A stretch of DNA of 6,458 nt from Nitrospirota bacterium (GTDB lineage: Bacteria > Nitrospirota > RBG-16-64-22 > JACRHK01): NCBI GenBank assembly GCA_016217625.1, contig JACRHK010000018.1, forward strand, positions 1-6,458, written 5' to 3'. Each line of letters opens with the position of its first letter. Positions within the stretch are counted from its first letter, which is position 1. This document shows, one piece after another, positions 1 through 6,009 of the stretch. Under the pieces are notes generated by a model. It was not told where the DNA came from. It saw only the letters and a program-made list of their open reading frames with translations, and made no database searches. The position numbers were made by a program, and so were the translations under genes.

Positions 1-655
1 GAACGCGTACGATCCCCTCCTGCGCCGCCCCTTCAGCGTCTATCGCCAGGGCGAGGGATGGGTGGAGATTCTCTATAAAGTCGTCGGCAAGGGAACGGCC
101 GCGATGGCAGCCCTCCGGGGAGGAGTCCGCGTGGATCTGATCGGCCCGCTGGGCAAGGGGTTTCCTACGCCCCGAAACCACGCAGAGGTTCTCCTGGTGG
201 CCGGTGGAGTAGGGATTCCGCCGATCTCACTGCTGGCGGAAGAGATCCTGCGCATGAAGCCCGATCAGCGGGTCCGGCTTTACCTTGGAGGAAAGAGCCG
301 GAGCGATCTGCCGGCTTTGGAGCGCTTTCAGGCGCTCGGGGTTCAGTTGACGACCACTACGGAGGATGGCAGTTTCGGAGCGAAGGGGTTGGTCACAGAG
401 CCATTGGAACGAGACCTTGCCTCATTGAAAACCCATAGCGCGGTTGTTTACGCCTGCGGGCCGATGCCGATGCTTCAGGCTGTCGGGCGAATGGCGATGG
501 CGCGTAAGCTGACCTGTTACCTCTCTATCGAGGAGCGGATGGGGTGCGGCCTGGGAGCCTGCCTGGGATGCGTCGTGCGGACGAAAAACAGTCCGGTTCC
601 CCAACGGGTCTGCACGGAAGGGCCGGTCTTTGAGGCGGGGGAGATTATCTGGTAA
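1..655 (+). CDS. pyrK: Dihydroorotate dehydrogenase B, electron transfer subunit PyrK (5' end missing)
   Basis: PyrK carries FAD and a [2Fe-2S] cluster and passes electrons from the PyrD flavin to NAD+ in the class 1B dihydroorotate dehydrogenase of pyrimidine synthesis (cytoplasm). The frame is open from base 2, so the gene enters from outside the window; the GTG at 62 is internal. About 217 residues are visible, and the family is usually about 250-290, so some 40-70 N-terminal residues are missing. Visible motifs in order are RRPFSV (bases 23-40, the FAD-binding Arg-x-x-Ser type motif), a glycine-rich VAGGVGIPP segment (about 200-226) and YACGPMPML (about 449-475) of the ferredoxin-reductase-like NAD domain, and a C-terminal Cys cluster C-x4-C-x2-C-x13-C (codons at 545, 560, 569, 611) that should hold the [2Fe-2S] centre. 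The gene ends 31 bp before the chosen pyrD start, as expected for co-transcribed subunits. The assignment is secure; only the start is unseen. Confidence 0.95.
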   Translation, partial: NAYDPLLRRPFSVYRQGEGWVEILYKVVGKGTAAMAALRGGVRVDLIGPLGKGFPTPRNHAEVLLVAGGVGIPPISLLAEEILRMKPDQRVRLYLGGKSRSDLPALERFQALGVQLTTTTEDGSFGAKGLVTEPLERDLASLKTHSAVVYACGPMPMLQAVGRMAMARKLTCYLSIEERMGCGLGACLGCVVRTKNSPVPQRVCTEGPVFEAGEIIW

Positions 656-656
656 A

Positions 657-688
657 AAGTCAGGAGTCAGAAGTCAGGAGTCAGAAGT
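657..688 (+). repeat. 14-bp tandem repeat supplying the pyrD ribosome binding site
   Basis: The unit AAGTCAGGAGTCAG occurs at 657-670 and 671-684, followed by a partial AAGT at 685-688. It fills almost the whole pyrK-pyrD spacer. Each full copy contains AGGAG, and the second (676-680) stands 6 nt before the GTG at 687, so the repeat itself provides the Shine-Dalgarno sequence. The unit is internally built from the near-heptamers AGTCAGG and AGTCAGA, like the heptameric short repeats seen between genes in several bacterial groups. Whether it is dispersed in this genome cannot be told from one window. Confidence 0.85.
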
Positions 689-1598
689 GGTAGACCTGTC
701 TGTAGAGCTGGCCGGGCTCAAGCTGAAGAACCCCGTGATGACGGCCTCGGGGACGTTCGGCTACGGGGAGGAGTTTGCCGAACATGTCGATCTGAACCGT
801 TTGGGCGCCGTCGTCACGAAGAGCATCTCCCTGGCGCCCCGCCCGGGCAATCCCCCCCAGCGAATCTGGGAGACGCCCGCCGGGATGTTGAACGCCATCG
901 GGCTGCAAAACGTAGGCGTCGAAGCGTTCCTGGATCAAAAGCTCCCCTACCTCAGGCGGTTCGACACCAAGGTCATCGTGAATATCGTCGGCGAGACGGT
1001 CGGCGAGTACCGGAAACTGGCGGAGCGATTGGAGGGCGTCGAGGGGGTGGACGCGATAGAGGTGAACATCTCCTGCCCCAACGTGGAAGTAGGGGGGATG
1101 GAGTTCGGCAACGATCCCCGCCTGACGTTCGACCTCATCGCCGCGCTCCGCAAAGTGACGCGGCTCCCGCTCATTGCGAAACTGTCGCCCAACGTCACGG
1201 ATATTACCGTGGTGGCCAAAGCAGCCCACGAGGCGGGAGCGGATGCTGTGTCCCTCGTGAACACGTGGGTCGGCATGGCCATCGACCCTGAGAGTTGGCG
1301 CCCCCGCCTTTCTTACGGGACCGGCGGGCTCTCGGGGCCGGCGATCAGGCCGCTTGCCGTCCGATTGGTTTGGCTGGCGGCCCGGGCGGTCCCTCTGCCG
1401 ATCATCGGGATGGGTGGGATTATGACGGCTGAAGACGCCATCGAGTTCCTCCTCGCGGGAGCGACAGCCGTCGCCGTGGGGACGGCCAACTTCGTGAACC
1501 CCCGCGCGACGATGGAGATCGTAGAGGGCCTGGAGGCCTACCTCAGGCGAAAGGGGCTTGCTAGTATCAAGGATCTGATTGGGAAGGTGCGGGTTTGA
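687..1598 (+). CDS. pyrD: Dihydroorotate dehydrogenase B (NAD+), catalytic subunit PyrD
   Basis: This is the FMN-binding TIM-barrel catalytic subunit that oxidises dihydroorotate to orotate and hands electrons to PyrK. The protein is 303 residues from the GTG at 687, the usual size for class 1B enzymes. Visible hallmarks are NPVMTASGTFGYG near the N-terminus, the GNPPQRIWE and GLQNVG segments of the substrate/flavin pocket, and NISCPNV with Cys130 (codon 1074-1076), the active-site base of class 1 enzymes (classes 2 use Ser). SLVNTW and the late IIGMGGI plus AGATAVAVGTA segments bind the FMN phosphate. The frame can be opened back to a TTG at 630 inside pyrK, but that adds a repeat-encoded tail. 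The GTG at 687 has AGGAG 6 nt upstream and begins exactly where family homology begins, so it is preferred. It probably forms one operon with pyrK. Confidence 0.96.
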   Translation: MVDLSVELAGLKLKNPVMTASGTFGYGEEFAEHVDLNRLGAVVTKSISLAPRPGNPPQRIWETPAGMLNAIGLQNVGVEAFLDQKLPYLRRFDTKVIVNIVGETVGEYRKLAERLEGVEGVDAIEVNISCPNVEVGGMEFGNDPRLTFDLIAALRKVTRLPLIAKLSPNVTDITVVAKAAHEAGADAVSLVNTWVGMAIDPESWRPRLSYGTGGLSGPAIRPLAVRLVWLAARAVPLPIIGMGGIMTAEDAIEFLLAGATAVAVGTANFVNPRATMEIVEGLEAYLRRKGLASIKDLIGKVRV

Positions 1599-1616
1599 TG
1601 GTGGTCAGGAGATGTA

Positions 1617-1686
1617 AGGTTCAGGTTGAGGTTGAGGCTGAGAATTATCTGAACCTTAACCTTAACCTTAACCTTAACCTCAGCCT
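1617..1686 (+). repeat. Hexanucleotide repeats arranged as an imperfect inverted repeat
   Basis: The left arm has four units of the form AGGYTN (1617-1640) followed by AG. A 6-bp centre, AATTAT (1643-1648), separates it from a right arm of CT plus six units of the form NANCCT (1651-1686), four of them identical TAACCT. The arms are roughly complementary, with G-U pairs and some mismatches in RNA. Two exact 8-bp pairings exist: AGGTTCAG (1617-1624) with CTGAACCT (1649-1656), and AGGCTGAG (1635-1642) with CTCAGCCT (1679-1686). These interleave, so they are alternatives or a pseudoknot. The array fills most of the pyrD to DUF62 spacer. It may slow or end transcription between the genes, but there is no U tract typical of an intrinsic terminator. 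Confidence 0.85.
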
Positions 1687-1701
1687 AGGTGTGAGGCGTA
1701 A

Positions 1702-2511
1702 ATGGACACTCCCCTGATTACGCTGACGACGGATTTCGGGGCGAAGGACCCGTTTGTGGGGATCATGAAAGGGGTGATCCTGGGAATCGAGCCCCGTGTT
1801 CGGATTGTCGATCTCACCCATGAGATCGCCCCCCAGAACGTGACGGAGGCGGCGCTCGCGCTGGGAACCTCCTATCGTTACTTCCCCCCGTGGACCATTC
1901 ATCTCGCCGTGGTGGATCCGATGGTGGGAAGCGCCCGTCGCCCCTTGCTGGCCGTGACAGACCAACATTACTTTCTGGCGCCGGACAACGGCCTGTTGTC
2001 CCTTGTCTTCGAGCGGGAGGAGTCGGTCCATGTCCGTCATGTGACGGCGGAGCACTACTTCCTCCAGCCGATGAGCGCCACATTTCACGCGCGCGATCTG
2101 TTCGCTCCTGTGGCGGGGTGGCTGGCCCGCGGCATCGACATCTCCGTGTTCGGTGAGGAGGTGGAGAACTATGTGCGACTGGACTTGCCGCATCCCCGTC
2201 GGATCGGCAAGGAGATTCTGGAGGGACGAGTCATTTCTATCGACCGTTTCGGCAACGCCACGACCAACATCACATGGAGCGATCTTGAGCCATTCCTGGC
2301 AGGACGGGCGGAAAAGGACTGCCTGGTCGTCCTCAAAGGGCAGCAGATCGCCGGGCTCAGCCGGTTTTACGCTGAGCGGGAGGAGGGGGCGCTTGGGGCC
2401 GTGCTCGGCAGCGCGGGGTATCTCGAGATCTTCGTCTACCGGGGAAACGCCGCCGAACGCTGGGGGATCCGGCCCGGGGATGAGGTCGCTGTTCTCCTGT
2501 CGGAGAAATGA
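1702..2511 (+). CDS. SAM hydroxide adenosyltransferase (DUF62 / SAM hydrolase) family protein
   Basis: Members of this family split S-adenosylmethionine with water or hydroxide to give adenosine and methionine, and are homologous to the fluorinase and chlorinase. The 269-residue length is typical. Family motifs run through the whole protein: ITLTTDFG near residue 6, VGIMKGVI (19-26), DLTHEIAPQ (37-45), VVDPMVG (70-76), APDNGLL (93-99), TFHARDLFAP (127-136) and GRVISIDRFGNATTNI in the C-terminal domain. The catalytic Asp-Arg-His trio described for the archaeal enzyme matches Asp72, Arg79 and His129. Two usually conserved glycines are changed: Met74 in the usual DPGVG and Ala130 in the usual HGRD. 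No long hydrophobic helix or signal peptide is seen, so it should be cytoplasmic. The ATG has a weak GAGG (1693-1696) 5 nt upstream. It lies between pyrimidine and tRNA-modification genes with spacers on both sides, so it may be its own unit. The cellular role of this family is not settled. Confidence 0.9.
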   Translation: MDTPLITLTTDFGAKDPFVGIMKGVILGIEPRVRIVDLTHEIAPQNVTEAALALGTSYRYFPPWTIHLAVVDPMVGSARRPLLAVTDQHYFLAPDNGLLSLVFEREESVHVRHVTAEHYFLQPMSATFHARDLFAPVAGWLARGIDISVFGEEVENYVRLDLPHPRRIGKEILEGRVISIDRFGNATTNITWSDLEPFLAGRAEKDCLVVLKGQQIAGLSRFYAEREEGALGAVLGSAGYLEIFVYRGNAAERWGIRPGDEVAVLLSEK

Positions 2512-2598
2512 ACCATGCAATATGATTAATCCAAAATCAGCAATGAAAAATTTGCGTTGAACATTGAGAATTGCTAATTGAACATTGGAGAGTCATAG
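2512..2598 (+). repeat. AT-rich spacer with a 10-bp direct repeat
   Basis: This 87-bp spacer is much richer in A+T than the genes around it. TTGAACATTG occurs at 2557-2566 and again at 2578-2587, exactly 21 bp apart. AGCAAT (2539-2544) and ATTGCT (2570-2575) could form a weak 6-bp stem. The second repeat leads into GGAG (2587-2590), the likely ribosome binding site of miaB, 8 nt before its ATG. No convincing promoter or terminator was found. Confidence 0.6.
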
Positions 2599-3963
2599 AT
2601 GAAGCGGGTCTACATCCAGACCTTCGGCTGTCAGATGAACGAGCGCGATTCCGAGGTCATGGCCGGGCTCCTCCAGGGGGAGGGGTATTGCCTCACGCGG
2701 CGGATCGATCAAGCGGACCTGATTATCTTCAATACCTGCAGTGTCCGAGACCTGGCCGAGCAGAAGCTTTACAGCGCTTTGGGGAGGACCAAGGACTATA
2801 AGCAGGGGAACCGGCGCGTCCTCGTGGGCGTGGCGGGTTGCATCGCGCAGCAGGAGGGGTCGCGTCTGCTGAAGCGGGCCCCCCAGGTCGACCTGGTCAT
2901 CGGCACGAGCAACCTCCGCCGACTTCCTGCTCTGGTTGAGGAGGTCTCGCGCTCGGGGTGCCGGACGGTGGAAACGGAGAGGGACCCCGGGTACCCCCAT
3001 TACGACCTCCCCAGCGTCCGGGCGACCGGGGTTCGCGCATGGGTCAACATTATGTACGGCTGCGACAAGGCCTGCACGTTCTGCATCGTCCCTCATGTCC
3101 GGGGGGAGGAACGGTCGCGGCCCATGGAGGCGATTGTGGAAGAGGTCCGCGGCCTGGCCGGGCAGGGGTGCCGGGAGGTCACTCTCCTGGGGCAGAACGT
3201 GAACTCCTACGGGAAGCGTGAACCCCGTACCACAGAGTTCTGTCATTCATCCGTGGTACGGGGTGAATACAGCAGGGAGTCGTTCGCGCGCTTGCTGAAG
3301 CTGCTGAACGACACTCCCGGGATCGCGCGCATCCGGTTCACGACCGCTCACCCGATGGACCTCTCTCCCGGCCTGATCGGCGCGATGGCCGACCTCCCCA
3401 AGCTCTGCGAGCATCTCCACCTGCCGATTCAGTCGGGGTCCGACCGGATCCTCAGGGCGATGGGGCGCGGTTACACTTACGCCGGATACCTTCGGAAAAC
3501 GCGCCTGCTCAGAGAGCGCGTCCCAGGGGTGGCGATCTCGACGGATGTGATTGTCGGGTTCCCCGGCGAGACGGACGAAGACTTTACCCGGACGCTGGAA
3601 GCCCTCAGGGAGATCCGGTTCCACAGCCTCTTTGCGTTCAAGTATTCCCCGCGGCCGTTTACGCCGGCTGCCGCCATGTCCGATCAGGTTCCTGAAGCCG
3701 TGAAAGAGGAGCGGTTGCAGCGCGTCCTGCAACTTCAGGAGACGATCGCCCGCTGCCTGTACGAGGGGTATGTAGGGAAGTTCCTGGAGATCTTAGTGGA
3801 GGAGGCCGATCCCGCGAATGGAGAATTGACGGGAAGGACGCGGGGGAACCTCCTCGTCCATTTTCCTGGCCGGGCCGACCTGATCGGATCACTGCAACGG
3901 ATTGTCATTACCCAGGCGTTGGGGCACTCGCTCCGGGGGAAGGGGGTTCATGGCCGGCAGTAG
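2599..3963 (+). CDS. miaB: tRNA-2-methylthio-N6-dimethylallyladenosine synthase MiaB
   Basis: MiaB is a radical-SAM methylthiotransferase with two [4Fe-4S] clusters that converts i6A37 to ms2i6A37 in tRNAs reading UNN codons (cytoplasm). The 454-residue protein shows the N-terminal UPF0004 domain with Cys11 (TFGCQMN), Cys47 (NTCSVRD, typical of MiaB rather than MtaB) and Cys81 (AGCIAQ). The radical-SAM CxxxCxxC follows at Cys155, Cys159 and Cys162 in GCDKACTFCIVP. Next come LLGQNVNSYG, RFTTAHP, HLPIQSGS and IVGFPGET, and a C-terminal TRAM RNA-binding domain (about 387-450). The ATG has GGAG 8 nt upstream. Residues about 208-223, just after NSYGK, are encoded by a palindromic DNA insert (see the repeat at 3222-3264) in a loop whose length varies within the family; the frame is kept. 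The 3' end overlaps the next gene by 14 bp. Confidence 0.97.
   Translation: MKRVYIQTFGCQMNERDSEVMAGLLQGEGYCLTRRIDQADLIIFNTCSVRDLAEQKLYSALGRTKDYKQGNRRVLVGVAGCIAQQEGSRLLKRAPQVDLVIGTSNLRRLPALVEEVSRSGCRTVETERDPGYPHYDLPSVRATGVRAWVNIMYGCDKACTFCIVPHVRGEERSRPMEAIVEEVRGLAGQGCREVTLLGQNVNSYGKREPRTTEFCHSSVVRGEYSRESFARLLKLLNDTPGIARIRFTTAHPMDLSPGLIGAMADLPKLCEHLHLPIQSGSDRILRAMGRGYTYAGYLRKTRLLRERVPGVAISTDVIVGFPGETDEDFTRTLEALREIRFHSLFAFKYSPRPFTPAAAMSDQVPEAVKEERLQRVLQLQETIARCLYEGYVGKFLEILVEEADPANGELTGRTRGNLLVHFPGRADLIGSLQRIVITQALGHSLRGKGVHGRQ
3222..3264 (+). repeat. Palindromic element with 12-bp arms inside miaB
   Basis: ACCCCGTACCAC (3222-3233) and GTGGTACGGGGT (3253-3264) are perfect reverse complements separated by 19 bases. 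The spacer side also holds a smaller inverted pair, ACAGA (3232-3236) and TCTGT (3239-3243). The DNA is read in frame as about 16 residues (208-223) lying between the conserved NSYGK of MiaB and the helix that starts FARLLKLL. A palindrome this long is not explained by the protein sequence and looks like a small REP-type or RPE-type element tolerated in a surface loop. That it is mobile or dispersed is inference. Confidence 0.75.
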
Positions 3964-4333
3964 GGTGCGCTTGTTGGGGTGGTGGGCGGCCGTCATCGTC
4001 TATGCCGGCTTCCTCTTCTTTCTTTCCTCCCTGTCCCTCCCCCTGCCCCTACCGTTTGCCCCAGGGGTCGGACTGGACAAGGTGGCCCACCTGGGGGCGT
4101 ACGGGTTGCTTTCTTATCTGTTGTTCCGCGCCCTGCACATCTCGTTTCCACATGCGGCCTTATGGCGGATAGCCCTGGCGGCCGCCGTTCTGGCGACCCT
4201 CTACGGGGCGAGCGATGAGGCGCATCAACTGTACGTGCCGAACCGACAGGCGGAAATCCTGGACCTCGTGGCCGACGGGATTGGGGCGTTTCTCGCGTCG
4301 GGGATCTGTTGGGTGAAGAGGAACGGGGCATGA
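3950..4333 (+). CDS. VanZ-like family membrane protein
   Basis: This is a 127-residue membrane protein with about four hydrophobic helices (residues 8-28, 45-62, 69-87 and 104-122) and family-typical polar motifs between them: DKVAH (43-47) at the start of helix 2, DEAHQ (89-93), Arg99, Glu102, and DLVADGIGA (105-113). This pattern defines the VanZ-like family (PF04892). VanZ itself gives low-level teicoplanin resistance by an unclear mechanism; most chromosomal members have no known function, and no resistance role should be assumed. The frame extends to a TTG at 3902, but the ATG at 3950 has AAGG (3940-3943) 6 nt upstream and starts just before the first helix. It overlaps miaB by 14 bp, and its TGA overlaps the mtaB ATG (ATGA), so translation is probably coupled with both neighbours. 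Confidence 0.88.
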   Translation: MAGSRVRLLGWWAAVIVYAGFLFFLSSLSLPLPLPFAPGVGLDKVAHLGAYGLLSYLLFRALHISFPHAALWRIALAAAVLATLYGASDEAHQLYVPNRQAEILDLVADGIGAFLASGICWVKRNGA

Positions 4334-5652
4334 GGGTCGCCATCGCCACCTTGGGCTGCAAGGTCAACCAGTTTGACTCTCAGGCGATCGCGGGGGACCT
4401 GCGCGGCGCGAACGTGGTCACCTTCGAGGAGACGGCCGACGTCTATGTGATCAATACCTGCGCCGTGACGACCCGGAGCGAGGCCCAGTCCCGCCAACTT
4501 ATCCGACAGGCCGCGCGCCGGAATCCCCGGGCCAAAATCATCGTGACCGGCTGTTACGCCCAGTTAGCCGCGGAGACGATCCGGGAGATCGAGGGGGTCG
4601 ATGTAATCCTCGGAAGCGGGGAGAAAGGGGAGGTCTCGGAGCATGCGCGGGATCTCGAGAAACGGTCTAGACCCTTGGTGCAGGTCGGGGATCTCTTCAG
4701 GCTCCAGGGCCCCTTGCCTGCCCGTTCCGTAGTTCCCCTGGGGCGCACGCGGGCGGTGCTTAAAATTCAGGAGGGGTGCGACTATGCCTGTGCGTTCTGC
4801 GTCATCCCGCAAACCCGTGGAAGGAGCCGCAGCGTCCTGCCGGGGGAGGTCGTTGCCCAGGCCGAACGGCTCGTGGCGCAAGGCTTCCTGGAAATCGTCC
4901 TGACGGGCGTGCAGATTGGTTGTTATGGCCGGGACCTGATCCCTCCCGTGACGTTGGCTGCGCTCCTTCGCGACCTGCATCGGGTCCGGGGACTCAACCG
5001 CCTGCGCGTCAGCTCGCTGGACCCCCGGGAGGTCACGGAGGAGTTTTTAGAGGTGTTTACCGGGTCTTCCCTCGTCTGCCCCCATCTGCACCTGCCGCTT
5101 CAGAGCGGGGATGCCGCCATCCTGGAGCGGATGGCACGAGGATATACCCCCGCCGCATATGCCCGATTGGTGGATCGGATTGTCCGGTCGGTTCCGGATG
5201 CGGCCATCGGGACGGATCTCATCGTCGGTTTCCCCGGAGAGGACGAGGCAGCCTTTCAAGAGACGGTCCGGCTGGTGGAAGACCTCCCGTTCAGCTATCT
5301 CCACGTCTTCCCTTATTCCCCGCGTCCGGGAGTCTCGAGTGAGCGGGAAAATCAGAGGGCGCGGGTCGGCGACCGGGAGAAGAAACGGCGCGCTGAGCAG
5401 CTCCGCCTCCTGGGCGCGCGGAAACAAGAGGCGTTTCGACGCGCGTACCTCGGGCGCCGGATGACCATCCTCGTCGAAGAAGGGGGGCGGTTCGATCCGG
5501 AATGGGTTGCGGGGCGCACCGGCAACTATCTTCACGTACGGGTACCCCGTCCTATCTCGGCTTATCCGCAGATGCTTGATGTCGCGGTCCATCATTTAGC
5601 TGCAGACGGGTTGTTGGGAGTCTGGACAGAGGGGTATAGATTGTCTTGCTAA
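4330..5652 (+). CDS. mtaB: tRNA (t6A37-C2)-methylthiotransferase MtaB
   Basis: MtaB is a radical-SAM enzyme that converts t6A37 to ms2t6A37 in tRNAs reading ANN codons. The protein has 440 residues. The N-terminal domain shows Cys10 (TLGCKVNQ), Cys44 (NTCAVT) and Cys75 (VTGCYAQ). The radical-SAM motif GCDYACAFCVIPQTRGRSRS holds Cys150, Cys154 and Cys157. The LGCKVNQ, NTCAVT and RGRSRS signatures separate MtaB from MiaB and RimO. Further conserved parts are HLHLPLQSG, IGTDLIVGFPGE and FPYSPRPG, with a C-terminal TRAM domain from about residue 375. The ATG at 4330 overlaps the VanZ-like stop by the ATGA arrangement and has GAGGA (4318-4322) 7 nt upstream; a TTG at 4309 in frame is less likely. 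It is a paralogue of miaB in the same apparent operon and is probably its last gene, since a 439-bp non-coding region follows. Confidence 0.96.
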   Translation: MRVAIATLGCKVNQFDSQAIAGDLRGANVVTFEETADVYVINTCAVTTRSEAQSRQLIRQAARRNPRAKIIVTGCYAQLAAETIREIEGVDVILGSGEKGEVSEHARDLEKRSRPLVQVGDLFRLQGPLPARSVVPLGRTRAVLKIQEGCDYACAFCVIPQTRGRSRSVLPGEVVAQAERLVAQGFLEIVLTGVQIGCYGRDLIPPVTLAALLRDLHRVRGLNRLRVSSLDPREVTEEFLEVFTGSSLVCPHLHLPLQSGDAAILERMARGYTPAAYARLVDRIVRSVPDAAIGTDLIVGFPGEDEAAFQETVRLVEDLPFSYLHVFPYSPRPGVSSERENQRARVGDREKKRRAEQLRLLGARKQEAFRRAYLGRRMTILVEEGGRFDPEWVAGRTGNYLHVRVPRPISAYPQMLDVAVHHLAADGLLGVWTEGYRLSC

Positions 5653-5678
5653 TCCAATTCTTGTGTTGATAGAATGAT

Positions 5679-5698
5679 GACTACAAGATCTTGTGGTC
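5679..5698 (+). terminator. Dyad after mtaB, possible weak terminator
   Basis: GACTACAA (5679-5686) and TTGTGGTC (5691-5698) pair over 8 bp, with one G-U, around the loop GATC. The dyad lies 27 bp after the mtaB stop and is followed only by TTTACTG, so the U tract is poor. It could be a weak terminator, or a protein-binding dyad since the 20 bp are nearly a continuous palindrome. Confidence 0.3.
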
Positions 5699-5710
5699 TT
5701 TACTGTATGC

Positions 5711-5719
5711 TGTGAATAA
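5711..5719 (-). promoter_or_regulatory. DnaA-box-like site 1 (full match to TTATNCACA)
   Basis: The + strand reads TGTGAATAA, so the - strand reads TTATTCACA and fits the relaxed DnaA-box consensus TTATNCACA at all defined positions. It lies about 140 bp from the main cluster. A single 9-mer match can arise by chance; its weight comes from the other four sites in the same region. Confidence 0.5.
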
Positions 5720-5858
5720 AAACCGTGAGGCGTTCTCCAAGGGGCAGCCGAGCCATTCTATAGAAAAAGCTTCATAACATATTGAAAAACAGAGAGATGA
5801 TGTGCCCAAGAAGTGAGCATTCTGCTCGACGCTGCGGAGGGATCGGTGGGCAGGGAAA

Positions 5859-5867
5859 ATATCCACA
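5859..5867 (+). promoter_or_regulatory. DnaA-box-like site 2
   Basis: ATATCCACA matches TTATCCACA at 8 of 9 positions (first base differs). It is the first of four such sites in 46 bp. Confidence 0.5.
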
Positions 5868-5870
5868 GGG

Positions 5871-5879
5871 TTAGCCACA
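5871..5879 (+). promoter_or_regulatory. DnaA-box-like site 3
   Basis: TTAGCCACA matches TTATNCACA except for G at position 4. Its start is 12 bp from the start of the preceding site, close to one helical turn. Confidence 0.4.
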
Positions 5880-5881
5880 CT

Positions 5882-5890
5882 TTTTCCACA
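5882..5890 (+). promoter_or_regulatory. DnaA-box-like site 4
   Basis: TTTTCCACA matches TTATCCACA at 8 of 9 positions, and fits the looser TTWTNCACA form fully. Its start is 11 bp from the start of the preceding site, again about one helical turn. Confidence 0.5.
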
Positions 5891-5895
5891 GATCG

Positions 5896-5904
5896 TGTGG
5901 ATAG
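5896..5904 (-). promoter_or_regulatory. DnaA-box-like site 5 (opposite strand)
   Basis: The + strand TGTGGATAG gives CTATCCACA on the - strand, 8 of 9 to TTATCCACA. It faces the three preceding sites, so the four form a tight group with one inverted member. Confidence 0.5.
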
Positions 5905-6009
5905 CAGATTGAAGCAGCAGGTTTTCAAGGGGTTGGGTAATGCGCTTCACCTATTTTCTCAAACTTGGTTATACCTGTTTGATTCCTGTAGAAAAACCTC
6001 CGGGTTGTC

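Noticed and set aside
62..655. pyrK starting at GTG 62
   Set aside because: The frame is open to base 2 and the upstream codons encode the FAD-binding RRPFSV motif, so the gene is cut by the window edge.
630..686. pyrD starting at TTG 630
   Set aside because: The extra 19 residues come from the pyrK end and the 14-bp repeat, while GTG 687 has a well-placed AGGAG and matches the family N-terminus.
1651..1680. TAACCT repeats as telomere-like DNA
   Set aside because: The array is only a few units, is internal to a bacterial gene cluster, differs from the TAACCC telomere unit and is part of an inverted repeat with AGGTTN units.
1645..2520. Long open frame on the - strand (291 codons), longer than the + strand gene it covers
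   Set aside because: The + strand frame carries every motif of the DUF62 family; the - strand product has no recognisable domain and its end is an Arg-Leu run that is just the hexamer repeat translated.
2552..2580. Promoter before miaB (TTGCGT, 17-bp spacer, TAATTG)
   Set aside because: The -10 matches only 2 of 6 positions; the AT-rich composition alone would give such hits.
5664..5672. Sixth DnaA box (TGTTGATAG, - strand CTATCAACA)
   Set aside because: Only 7 of 9 positions match the consensus, too weak to list by itself.
5681..5950. 89-codon open frame on the - strand after mtaB
   Set aside because: No recognisable motif or clear ribosome site, and it runs through the DnaA-box-like cluster; it is most likely a chance frame in non-coding DNA.
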